Shown: positions 55,345 to 64,000 of the stretch, piece after piece
How positions within the stretch are numbered: the first letter of the stretch is position 1
Layout of the letters: every line of letters starts with the position of its first letter
Assembly (NCBI RefSeq): GCF_002915575.1
Contig: NZ_PQGD01000007.1
Location: 62,001-126,000, forward strand
Origin: Superficieibacter electus
GTDB lineage: Bacteria; Pseudomonadota; Gammaproteobacteria; Enterobacterales; Enterobacteriaceae
DNA length: 64,000 nt
Reading direction: 5' to 3'
The notes under the pieces: generated by a model
What the model saw: the letters and a program-made list of their open reading frames with translations, nothing else
Database searches by the model: none
Told to the model about the DNA's origin: nothing
Translations under genes and position numbers: made by a program

Positions 55345-56955
55345 ATGAGCATTCCCTTTACCCGCTGGCCTGAAGATTTCGCCCGCCGCTATCGCGAGAA
55401 AGGCTACTGGCAGGATCTGCCGCTGACCGACATTCTGACCCGCCATGCGCACAGCGATCGCATTGCGGTCATCGACGGCGAGCGTCATGTCAGCTATCGC
55501 GAACTGAATCAGGCTTCCGATAATCTGGCCGCAGCACTCCAGGAGCAGGGGATCAAGCCGGGAGAAACCGCGCTGGTGCAGCTTGGCAACGTGGTGGAAC
55601 TTTATATCACCTTCTTTGCGCTACTGAAGCTGGGCGTGGCACCGGTCATGGCCCTGTTCAGCCATCAGCGTTCGGAACTGACCGCTTACGCCGCGCAAAT
55701 CAAACCGGCACTGATCGTGGCCGACCGCGAGCATGCGCTGTTTGCCAGCGAGGAATTTCTCAATCAGTTTGTAGCCGCACACGGCTCGGTTCGCGTCGTG
55801 CTGCTGCGTCAGCATCAGGGTGAGCACGATCTTAACGCGGCGATTTCTCGCCAGGCGGAAGGATTTATCGCCACGCCATCGCCTGCCGATGAGGTAGCGT
55901 ATTTCCAGCTCTCCGGCGGCACCACCGGTACGCCGAAACTCATTCCGCGCACTCATAACGACTACTACTACAGCGTGCGACGCAGTAATGAGATTTGTCA
56001 GTTTAGCGAACGCACCCGCTTTTTGTGCGCGCTTCCGGCCGCGCATAACTACGCCATCAGCTCTCCTGGCGCGCTTGGCGTGTTTCTGGCGCAGGGGACC
56101 GTGGTGCTTGCCGCCGATCCCAGCGCCACGCTGTGTTTTCCGCTGATTGAAAAGCATCAGGTAACGGTTGCGCCGCTGGTGCCGCCAGCGGTGAGCCTGT
56201 GGCTACAGGCGCTTCAGGAAGGCGGCAGTAAAGCGCAGCTTGCCTCGCTGGAACTGCTTCAGGTCGGCGGCGCACGTCTGCCTTCAACCCTTGCTGCGCG
56301 CATTCCTCAGGAAATCGGCTGTCAGCTCCAGCAGGTTTTCGGCATGGCGGAAGGACTGGTCAATTATACCCGGCTGGACGATCCGCTGGATCGCATTCTT
56401 CACACCCAGGGCCGCCCGATGTGCCCGGATGACGAAGTATGGGTGGCGGATGCCGACGGCAACCCGTTGCCGCGTGGCGAAGTGGGACGGCTGATGACGC
56501 GCGGCCCGTATACCTTTCGCGGCTATTTTAACAGCCCGGAGCACAATGCCAGCGCGTTTGATGAGAACGGCTTTTACTGTTCAGGCGATTTAATCACCAT
56601 TGATGATCAGGGCTACATTACCGTGCAGGGCCGGGAAAAAGATCAGATCAATCGTGGCGGTGAAAAAATCGCGGCGGAAGAGATTGAGAACCTGTTGCTG
56701 CGCCACGAGTCGGTGATCCAGGCGGCGCTGGTCAGTATGGAAGACGAATTGATGGGCGAAAAAAGCTGCGCGTGGCTGGTGGTCAACGCGCCGCTGCGGG
56801 CGGTACAGGTCCGCCGCTTCCTGCGCGAGCAGGGCGTTGCCGAATATAAACTGCCGGATCGTGTGGAGTGCATTGAAGCGCTACCGCTCACCCCGGTTGG
56901 TAAAGTCGATAAAAAACAGTTGCGTCAATGGCTGGCGTCCCGTTCGCCGGTGTGA
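55345..56955 (+). CDS. entE: EntE, 2,3-dihydroxybenzoate-AMP ligase
   Basis: 536 residues from the second ATG at 55345, giving [12 protein letters not shown] as in E. coli. Adenylation motifs: [14 protein letters not shown] (A3, about residues 190-203), [37 protein letters not shown] and [20 protein letters not shown] with the C-terminal Lys in GKVDKKQ. It activates dihydroxybenzoate and loads it on EntB. Confidence 0.97.
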   Translation: MSIPFTRWPEDFARRYREKGYWQDLPLTDILTRHAHSDRIAVIDGERHVSYRELNQASDNLAAALQEQGIKPGETALVQLGNVVELYITFFALLKLGVAPVMALFSHQRSELTAYAAQIKPALIVADREHALFASEEFLNQFVAAHGSVRVVLLRQHQGEHDLNAAISRQAEGFIATPSPADEVAYFQLSGGTTGTPKLIPRTHNDYYYSVRRSNEICQFSERTRFLCALPAAHNYAISSPGALGVFLAQGTVVLAADPSATLCFPLIEKHQVTVAPLVPPAVSLWLQALQEGGSKAQLASLELLQVGGARLPSTLAARIPQEIGCQLQQVFGMAEGLVNYTRLDDPLDRILHTQGRPMCPDDEVWVADADGNPLPRGEVGRLMTRGPYTFRGYFNSPEHNASAFDENGFYCSGDLITIDDQGYITVQGREKDQINRGGEKIAAEEIENLLLRHESVIQAALVSMEDELMGEKSCAWLVVNAPLRAVQVRRFLREQGVAEYKLPDRVECIEALPLTPVGKVDKKQLRQWLASRSPV

Positions 56956-56966
56956 AGGAGAAAGAA

Positions 56967-57823
56967 ATGGCAATCCCAAAATTACAGGCCTACGCGCTGC
57001 CCACCGCCAGCGACATGCCGGATAATAAAGTTTCCTGGACCGTCGATCCCGCGCGTGCCGCGCTGCTGATCCACGATATGCAGGACTATTTCATCGGCTT
57101 CTGGGGCGAAAACTGCCCGATGATGGAGCAGGTGATCGCGAACATCGCCGCCCTGCGCCAGTACTGCAAACAGCATAATATTCCGGTGTATTACACCGCG
57201 CAGCCGAAAGAGCAAAGCGATGACGATCGCGCCTTACTCAACGATATGTGGGGGCCGGGCTTAACCCGCTCTCCGGAACAGCAAAAAATTGTCGACGCCC
57301 TTACGCCGGATGAAAGCGATACCGTGCTGGTAAAATGGCGCTACAGCGCGTTTCACCGCTCGCCGCTGGAAGAACAGCTTAAGGCCACAGGTCGCAACCA
57401 GCTCATCATTACCGGCGTTTATGCCCACATCGGCTGTATGACCACCGCTACCGATGCGTTTATGCGCGATATTCAGCCGTTTATGGTGGCCGATGCGCTG
57501 GCGGATTTCAGCCGTGAAGAGCATCTGATGGCGCTCAACTACGTCGCGGGTCGTTCAGGACGGGTCGTAATGACCGAAGAACTGCTACCTGCACCGGTGC
57601 CGAAAAGCAAAGATGCGCTGCGGGCGCTGATCCTGCCGCTACTGGATGAATCCGATGAACCGCTGGATGATGAAAACCTGATCGACTACGGCCTGGATTC
57701 TGTACGCATGATGGCGCTGGCGGCCCGCTGGCGCAAAGTGCACGGCGATATTGATTTTGTGATGCTGGCGAAAAACCCGACCCTGGATGCCTGGTGGACG
57801 CTGCTTTCCCGCGAGGTGAAGTG

Positions 57824-57824
<1 letters not shown>
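56967..57824 (+). CDS. entB: EntB, isochorismatase / aryl carrier protein
   Basis: 285 residues from the ATG at 56967 (AAGGAG ahead), the E. coli length. Isochorismatase domain first (about 1-205: AALLIHDMQDYFIGFWG, VKWRYSAFHRSPLE, ITGVYAHIGCMTTATDAFM), then aryl carrier domain with the pantetheine Ser in DYGLDSVRMMAL (residue 245). It makes 2,3-dihydro-2,3-dihydroxybenzoate and carries the aryl group. Its TGA overlaps the ATG of entA. Confidence 0.97.
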
Positions 57825-58995
<1,171 letters not shown>

Positions 58996-59015
58996 GAGAC
59001 TGTCGTCTTCAGGAA

Positions 59016-59446
59016 AACCACCCTCACCCTGGTCCTCTCCCTGAGGGAGAGGGGGAAGGGCGGAGCCGGGTTGTGCGCTTTTGCTTGATGCGGGCGTGGA
59101 TTTCTCCTTCACCCCGGCCCTCTCCCTGAGGGAACGGGCGGTGAGCGGAGCCGGACTTGTGCGCTTTCGTGATGCTAACGAGGGTGAACGGCCTCTTTCC
59201 CGACGGTGGACTACCCCCTCTCCCTCTGGGAGAGGGCTGGGGTGAGGGGGAGCCGCGCGAACACAGCCTGACCCAGACTCCCCCCTCAATTTCACGCCGT
59301 TACCGTCCTAAAGTGATCCCCTTAACATTGTCATGTAAAAAAACGGTTCTACCTCCGATCTGCAAAGTTTCTTAGTTGTTAAATTCCCTCCAATGCTCTA
59401 GAAACAAAATGTAACATCTCTCTGGCTGAGGCAGCGGAATCCAATT
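59016..59446. repeat. Palindromic repeats and upstream region of cstA
   Basis: Three copies of the same hairpin family: CCTCTCCCTGAGGGAGAGGG near 59034, GGCCCTCTCCCTGAGGGAAC near 59115 and CCCTCTCCCTCTGGGAGAGG near 59216, each next to GGTGAGGG- or CACCCTCACCC-type flanks. After 59290 the sequence is ordinary and should hold the cstA promoter; no clear CRP site was seen. Confidence 0.8.
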
Positions 59447-61552
59447 ATGAATAATTCAGGGAAATACATCATCTGGGCAGTGCTCTGCGTCGTAGCGGCA
59501 TTTGCGCTGGGCTTCATCGCCCTCAATCGCGGTGAACAGATTAACGCGCTGTGGATTGTCGTCGCGTCCGTATGCATTTATCTGATCGCTTATCGTTTTT
59601 ACGGCCTATACATTGCCAGAAAGGTGCTGGCGGTAGACCCTACGCGTATGACGCCTGCAGTGCGGCATAACGACGGGCTGGACTATGTACCAACAGATAA
59701 AAAAGTGCTGTTTGGTCACCATTTTGCAGCCATAGCCGGTGCCGGCCCGCTGGTAGGACCGGTACTGGCGGCGCAAATGGGCTACCTGCCGGGAATGATT
59801 TGGATACTCGCGGGCGTGGTGCTGGCAGGAGCGGTGCAGGACTTTATGGTGCTGTTTGTGTCCACCCGCCGCGACGGACGTTCGTTGGGTGAACTGGTGA
59901 AAGAGGAAATGGGCGCAACGGCGGGAATTATCGCGCTGGTGGCCTGTTTTATGATCATGGTGATTATCCTCGCCGTGCTGGCGATGATTGTGGTTAAAGC
60001 CCTGACCCACAGCCCGTGGGGGACGTACACCGTCGCCTTTACCATTCCACTGGCGCTATTTATGGGCGTGTATATTCGTTATTTGCGCCCCGGTCGAATT
60101 GGCGAAGTCTCAATTATCGGCCTGTTTTTCCTTATTTTTGCCATTATCTCCGGCGGCTGGGTGGCTGAAAGCGAAACCTGGGCACCCTATTTCGATTTTA
60201 CCGGAATTCAGCTCACCTGGATGCTGGTGGGCTATGGCTTCGTGGCGGCTGTACTGCCGGTCTGGCTGTTACTGGCTCCACGTGATTACCTCTCCACCTT
60301 TCTCAAAATCGGTACCATTATTGGCCTGGCAATCGGCATTTTAATTATGCGCCCGACGCTGACCATGCCTGCCATGACCAAATTCATTGACGGCACCGGC
60401 CCGGTATGGACAGGGAATCTGTTCCCGTTCCTGTTTATTACCATTGCCTGTGGCGCGGTATCAGGCTTCCACGCGCTGATTTCCTCCGGTACTACGCCGA
60501 AGATGCTGGCCAACGAAAGCCAGGCCTGTTTTATTGGCTATGGTGGAATGCTGATGGAGTCGTTTGTGGCGATCATGGCGCTGGTCTCCGCCTGTATTAT
60601 CGATCCGGGCGTGTACTTCGCCATGAACAGTCCGATGGCGGTGCTGGCACCGGCAGGAACGGCGGATGTGGTGGCTTCTGCTGCACAGGTCGTTAGTAGC
60701 TGGGGCTTTAGTATTACCCCGGAAACGCTGGCGCATATTGCTAATGAGGTAGGGGAGCAGTCCATTATCTCCAGGGCAGGCGGAGCACCCACCCTGGCGG
60801 TGGGGATGGCCTATATTCTCCACGGCGCACTGGGTGGCCTGATGGATGTTTCCTTCTGGTATCATTTTGCTATTCTGTTTGAAGCGCTGTTTATTCTGAC
60901 GGCGGTCGATGCGGGAACGCGCGCGGCACGTTTTATGTTGCAGGATTTGCTGGGGGTCGTGGCTCCGGGTCTGAAGCGTACCGATTCGCTTCCGGCCAAC
61001 CTGCTGGCAACCGCGCTGTGCGTGCTGGCGTGGGGGTATTTCCTCCATCAGGGCGTGGTCGATCCGCTCGGTGGTATCAACACTCTGTGGCCACTGTTCG
61101 GTATTGCCAACCAGATGCTGGCCGGTATGGCATTGATGCTGTGCGCGGTAGTATTGTTTAAGATGAAGCGTCAGCGGTATGCCTGGGTGGCACTGGTGCC
61201 TACCGCGTGGCTGCTGATTTGTACCCTCACCGCAGGGTGGCAGAAATCTTTCAGTCCGGATGCAAAAGTCGGCTTCCTCGCCATCGCCAATAAATTCCAG
61301 GCAATGATAGACAGCGGTAATATCCCGTCGCAGTATACGGAATCGCAGCTGGCACAACTGGTGTTTAACAACCGCCTGGATGCAGGCCTGACCATCTTCT
61401 TTATGGTGGTGGTCGTGGTTCTGGCGCTGTTCTCCATCAAAACCGCCATGACGGCGCTGAGGCAGAATGGCGTGACGGCGAAAGAAACGCCATATCAGGC
61501 GATGCCGGACAATCTGGATCAGATTGTCGCGCAGTCAAAAGGCGCACACTGA
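59447..61552 (+). CDS. cstA: CstA, carbon-starvation pyruvate/peptide transporter
   Basis: 701 residues, equal to E. coli CstA, with about 16-18 membrane segments. Family motifs: FGHHFAAIAGAGPLVGPVLAAQMGYLPGMIWI, GAVQDFMVLFVSTRRDGRSLGEL, ACGAVSGFHALISSGTTPKMLANESQ and FILTAVDAGTRAARFMLQDLLG. It is an inner-membrane carrier taking up pyruvate and perhaps peptides. In E. coli it lies after entH too and is CRP/CsrA-controlled. Followed by ybdD, its usual partner. Confidence 0.95.
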   Translation: MNNSGKYIIWAVLCVVAAFALGFIALNRGEQINALWIVVASVCIYLIAYRFYGLYIARKVLAVDPTRMTPAVRHNDGLDYVPTDKKVLFGHHFAAIAGAGPLVGPVLAAQMGYLPGMIWILAGVVLAGAVQDFMVLFVSTRRDGRSLGELVKEEMGATAGIIALVACFMIMVIILAVLAMIVVKALTHSPWGTYTVAFTIPLALFMGVYIRYLRPGRIGEVSIIGLFFLIFAIISGGWVAESETWAPYFDFTGIQLTWMLVGYGFVAAVLPVWLLLAPRDYLSTFLKIGTIIGLAIGILIMRPTLTMPAMTKFIDGTGPVWTGNLFPFLFITIACGAVSGFHALISSGTTPKMLANESQACFIGYGGMLMESFVAIMALVSACIIDPGVYFAMNSPMAVLAPAGTADVVASAAQVVSSWGFSITPETLAHIANEVGEQSIISRAGGAPTLAVGMAYILHGALGGLMDVSFWYHFAILFEALFILTAVDAGTRAARFMLQDLLGVVAPGLKRTDSLPANLLATALCVLAWGYFLHQGVVDPLGGINTLWPLFGIANQMLAGMALMLCAVVLFKMKRQRYAWVALVPTAWLLICTLTAGWQKSFSPDAKVGFLAIANKFQAMIDSGNIPSQYTESQLAQLVFNNRLDAGLTIFFMVVVVVLALFSIKTAMTALRQNGVTAKETPYQAMPDNLDQIVAQSKGAH

Positions 61553-61565
61553 TTGCTTTTAAACA

Positions 61566-61591
61566 GTCCCTCCCTTACAAAAGGGAGGGAC
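61566..61591 (+). terminator. Hairpin between cstA and ybdD
   Basis: GTCCCTCCCTT / AAGGGAGGGAC, perfect 11-bp stem with a 4-base loop, 14 bp after cstA and 17 bp before ybdD. No U-tract, so it may be an attenuator or mRNA-stability element between the two genes. Confidence 0.55.
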
Positions 61592-61607
61592 ACATAATGG
61601 AATCGCT

Positions 61608-61805
61608 ATGTTTGATACGCTTTCAAAAGCCGGGAAATACCTGGGGCAGGCAGCGAAGATGATGATCGGCGTGCCGGATTATGACAATTACGTTGAGCAC
61701 ATCCGTATCACGCACCCGGAGCAGACACCGATGACGTATGAAGAGTTTTTCCGCGAACGCCAGGACGCGCGTTATGGTGGGAAAGGCGGCATGAAGTGCT
61801 GCTAA
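61608..61805 (+). CDS. ybdD: YbdD, small conserved protein paired with CstA
   Basis: 65 residues: [32 protein letters not shown]...[25 protein letters not shown]466/YbdD-YjiX family, routinely next to CstA-type carriers and thought to help them. It ends with a conserved CC. The stop overlaps the end of the convergent HTH gene by 4 bases. Confidence 0.94.
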   Translation: MFDTLSKAGKYLGQAAKMMIGVPDYDNYVEHIRITHPEQTPMTYEEFFRERQDARYGGKGGMKCC

Positions 61806-62197
61806 ATACGCAGGCTGATTTGCTCCTGAGTACAGCCATACAGGGCTGCCAGCTTTTCGCGGGTGCGCTTTTGTGGCCGGGAGTCCGGTGATTCAAGCTG
61901 AGAAACCGCAGACTGGCTGATGCCCAGCTTTTCTGCCACCTCTTGCTGCGACAGACCTTTATAAATACGCCAGGCGGCCTGTAAGCTCACTTTCTCTTCG
62001 CTCATCAACGTGATGATGTCATCGGGAATACCGACATCGTCATATTTATCATGTTCATACGGAATATCTTCCCAGCCTTCCGCCTCGCTTTGCGTTTCGG
62101 TCTCTGCGCTGTGCAGACGCATTTGAAAATAAACATCGTAGGGGATCACCACGTACTGCGGGTTTCCTTTCTCGTCTTTAATATATTGAATGCTCAT
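61802..62197 (-). CDS. Antitoxin-like helix-turn-helix protein
   Basis: 131 residues from the ATG at 62197 (GAGGA upstream); starts at 62215 or 62257 are possible. The N-terminal part [26 protein letters not shown] looks like a Phd/YefM-type antitoxin region, and the C-terminal XRE-type HTH (about residues 72-128) reads [32 protein letters not shown], ending [21 protein letters not shown]. No toxin gene lies beside it. It may autoregulate or be an orphan antitoxin. Confidence 0.75.
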   Translation of the reverse strand: MSIQYIKDEKGNPQYVVIPYDVYFQMRLHSAETETQSEAEGWEDIPYEHDKYDDVGIPDDIITLMSEEKVSLQAAWRIYKGLSQQEVAEKLGISQSAVSQLESPDSRPQKRTREKLAALYGCTQEQISLRI

Positions 62198-62452
62198 AGG
62201 GTGCACATTCCTCATGCAAATAAGTGGTGGACGTTCTGCGCTTAACCGCCACGACACATAAAATTCAAGTCGACCTCCACTGTACGCGCTGTCATGATAT
62301 AAGTAAATAATAAGATAATTAGATTTTTTAACTTATCTTATGCCGGACAAGCGTAGAGCGGATCGATTGCCACAAAAAGCAGCAAAAGCAGGTTTTACGA
62401 GCAGGATCGCACCGGCCTCCGTCCCGTGACAGAGGCAGGCAAAAAACGTGGA

Positions 62453-63541
62453 TTAATGGCCGAAAAACTCGACTTTTTCGATGGCGGCGCGCAGGGTTTC
62501 TGGCGTGAGAGTGACGGGCAGGAAGTGAATGGATTCCCCCGGGCGCAGGGTATGCGTTATCACCCGCGCGAGTTCTTCATGATTATTAATATCCACGTCA
62601 AGCTCAGCCAGACGGGTGGGCAGATGAAAACGCTGATAGGCGGCATTAAGCTGCGCCAGCACCTCATCCTGGCCGAGCAGGGCACTCTGTACCAGAATGC
62701 CGTAAGCGACTTTAGTGCCATGAAGGAATTTTTCAGTTTGCGGCAGCACCGTCAGGCCGTTATGTACGGAGTGCGCTGCGGCGACGCGGGTATAGCGCTC
62801 GCCCAGTCCGCCCACCATGCCGCCACCGGCAATAATGGCGTCCACAACGTCACGAAAATCCTGGGTTAGCTCACCACGTTGCTGATCGACCAGCGCCTGT
62901 TCGCTTTGCGCCAGTAGCACGTCGCGAATGGCCAGCGCGCCGTTAATGCCAAGACGCACCGTCAGCGGCAGTTCCTCCGGGCGCGGGGCCAGTACGACCG
63001 CTTCATACCACTTCGCCAGCGTATCGCCGATGCCCGCCAGCAGGTATTCCGCCGGGGCATTAAGGATAATCTGCGGCTCGACCAGCACCAGAAAATTGGC
63101 ATCGTCGAAAATCTCAAAATGCAGTGCCTGCCCGGCGTCGTTGTACCACACCGACAGCGGCGTCCAGGCCGCGCAGGTGGCAGCAATGGTGGGGATGGCG
63201 ACAAAAGGCAGGCCAAGGCGGCGGGCCAGCGCTTTTGCGGTATCCAGCAGCGCGCCGCCGCCAACACCAATCACCACCGCGCGATCGTCGCCTGCGCGTT
63301 GCGCCAGCTCGGCTACGTCCGTTTCGCTACAGTGACCGGTAAACAGGCAGTGTTTCGCGCCAGCGGCATTAAACGCCTCCGGCAGAAACGGACGTGCACC
63401 GGCGATGGCCCGCTCCCCGTAAACCCATATCGCCCGTGAAAGTTGTTCAGCGCTGTAGAAATCCGCCAGCCGCGCAAGGCTTCCGCTGTGGGAGTAGTAG
63501 TTGGCCGGGCCGGGCACAACGCGAATATCGGTATTGCTCAT
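62453..63541 (-). CDS. hcxA: HcxA (YbdH), hydroxycarboxylate dehydrogenase A
   Basis: 362 residues, full length and similar to E. coli HcxA. Iron-containing alcohol dehydrogenase/glycerol dehydrogenase-like fold: IGVGGGALLDTAKALARRLGLPFVAIPTIAATCAAWTPLSV (NAD-binding part), AGIGDTLAKWYEAVV and HSVHNGLTVLPQTEKFLHGTKVAYG (metal-ligand His residues). It reduces 2-oxo acids such as 2-oxoglutarate and oxaloacetate with NADPH. The conserved order ybdD-ybdH is kept except for the inserted antitoxin-like gene. Confidence 0.94.
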   Translation of the reverse strand: MSNTDIRVVPGPANYYSHSGSLARLADFYSAEQLSRAIWVYGERAIAGARPFLPEAFNAAGAKHCLFTGHCSETDVAELAQRAGDDRAVVIGVGGGALLDTAKALARRLGLPFVAIPTIAATCAAWTPLSVWYNDAGQALHFEIFDDANFLVLVEPQIILNAPAEYLLAGIGDTLAKWYEAVVLAPRPEELPLTVRLGINGALAIRDVLLAQSEQALVDQQRGELTQDFRDVVDAIIAGGGMVGGLGERYTRVAAAHSVHNGLTVLPQTEKFLHGTKVAYGILVQSALLGQDEVLAQLNAAYQRFHLPTRLAELDVDINNHEELARVITHTLRPGESIHFLPVTLTPETLRAAIEKVEFFGH

Positions 63542-63704
63542 GTGTGTTGTCCTTATGCGTAATCGCTAACCCGATGTTATGTCTGGACATCCGGATGGCT
63601 AATAATATTTTGTTTTATGTTATGCCTTTTCTGTCGTTGCCAGTCAAGGTGTTCACAGGAAATATACGCTAAATCAAAACATTAATATCAGGAGGCCGCA
63701 GCCG

Positions 63705-64000
63705 ATGAAAGCCAATCGCCTTGAGATGCGCGGGATTGGGCTGGCCTTTGCAGGCGTTAAGGCACTCAGCCAGGTGAATTTCAGCCTGACAGGAGGATCG
63801 GTTCATGCCTTAACCGGTGCCAACGGTGCGGGCAAGTCGACGCTGATGGCGGTGCTGTCGGGGACGTTCGATCATTATGAGGGCGAGATCGCCATTAATA
63901 ACTCGGTAGTGACGATTCGCTCGCCGCTGGAGGCAAAGCGGCTGGGTATTCACCTGGTGCAGCAGGAAGTGGATGTGGCACTGGTTCCCGGCCTGAGCAT
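63705..64000 (+). CDS. Sugar ABC transporter ATPase, 5' part (RbsA/MglA type)
   Basis: 98 codons visible before the window ends. The start ATG has AGGAGG nine bases ahead. Contains Walker A GANGAGKST (about residues 39-47) and a Q-loop LVQQEVD. It is divergent from hcxA, opening a different sugar-uptake operon outside the window. Only the first half of the first ATPase domain is seen. Confidence 0.85.
   Translation, partial: MKANRLEMRGIGLAFAGVKALSQVNFSLTGGSVHALTGANGAGKSTLMAVLSGTFDHYEGEIAINNSVVTIRSPLEAKRLGIHLVQQEVDVALVPGLS

Noticed and set aside
60461-61357. 298-codon frame on the - strand
   Set aside because: Antisense to cstA; composition (His, Gln, Arg-rich) is typical of a shadow frame.

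Overview
The window is chromosomal DNA of an enteric bacterium of the Enterobacter / Leclercia / Lelliottia type. It holds the complete enterobactin (ent-fep) locus in the standard enterobacterial order, with ramA, ybdJ, ybdK, cstA, ybdD and hcxA (ybdH) as flanking backbone genes. E. coli lacks ramA, and fepE is missing here, so this is not E. coli. The genus is inferred from gene content and REP-type repeats only. No rRNA, tRNA, IS element, prophage or CRISPR array was recognised.

Layout. (1) 1-5.7 kb: the end of ramA, then a Fur-controlled divergent pair (FhuA/FoxA-like receptor and an exported Fes-like esterase), then ybdJ and ybdK. (2) 5.7-10.4 kb: an AT-rich accessory stretch of small unknown genes that looks like an orphan immunity-gene cluster, with an internal duplication and gene remnants. 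(3) 10.6-20.6 kb: a truncated M20 amidohydrolase, a FhuE-like receptor, and a MocR regulator / polar amino acid ABC transporter / SDR dehydrogenase / class III aminotransferase cluster. (4) 20.9-27 kb: a sugar operon (FGGY kinase, fucose-isomerase-like protein, two-subunit transketolase) with a divergent SorC-type regulator. (5) 27-34 kb: kptA, two lipoproteins, five YmgB/AriR-family genes including ycgZ-ymgA-ariR, small exported proteins and a MATE transporter. (6) 34.2-38.4 kb: a ribose-type sugar ABC transporter with a DUF2291 lipoprotein. (7) 38.5-59 kb: entD, fepA, fes-ybdZ-entF, fepCGD, entS, fepB, entCEBAH. (8) 59.4-64 kb: cstA-ybdD, an orphan antitoxin-like HTH gene, hcxA and the start of another sugar ABC ATPase.

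How it fits together. Iron: Fur-like boxes lie in the divergent intergenic regions receptor/esterase, fepA/fes, fepD/entS and fepB/entC, and upstream of the FhuE-like gene. The cell can make, export, re-import and hydrolyse enterobactin, and it carries two further hydroxamate-type receptors. Sugar: a 33-bp composite element (GAAT...TATTCA, then GAT...ATTCA) occurs three times with identical internal spacing: before the transketolase operon, before the SorC gene, and 12 kb away before the sugar ABC transporter. This links regions 4 and 6 as one regulon, apparently split by region 5. The enzyme set resembles the non-oxidative D-apiose route (isomerase, kinase, two-subunit transketolase), but the substrate is an inference.

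The most notable points are the split sugar regulon with its shared operator, the two sites of immunity-like genes (6-10 kb, and exactly where fepE sits in E. coli), the enlarged AriR family array, and the palindromic repeats at three junctions of the enterobactin locus.
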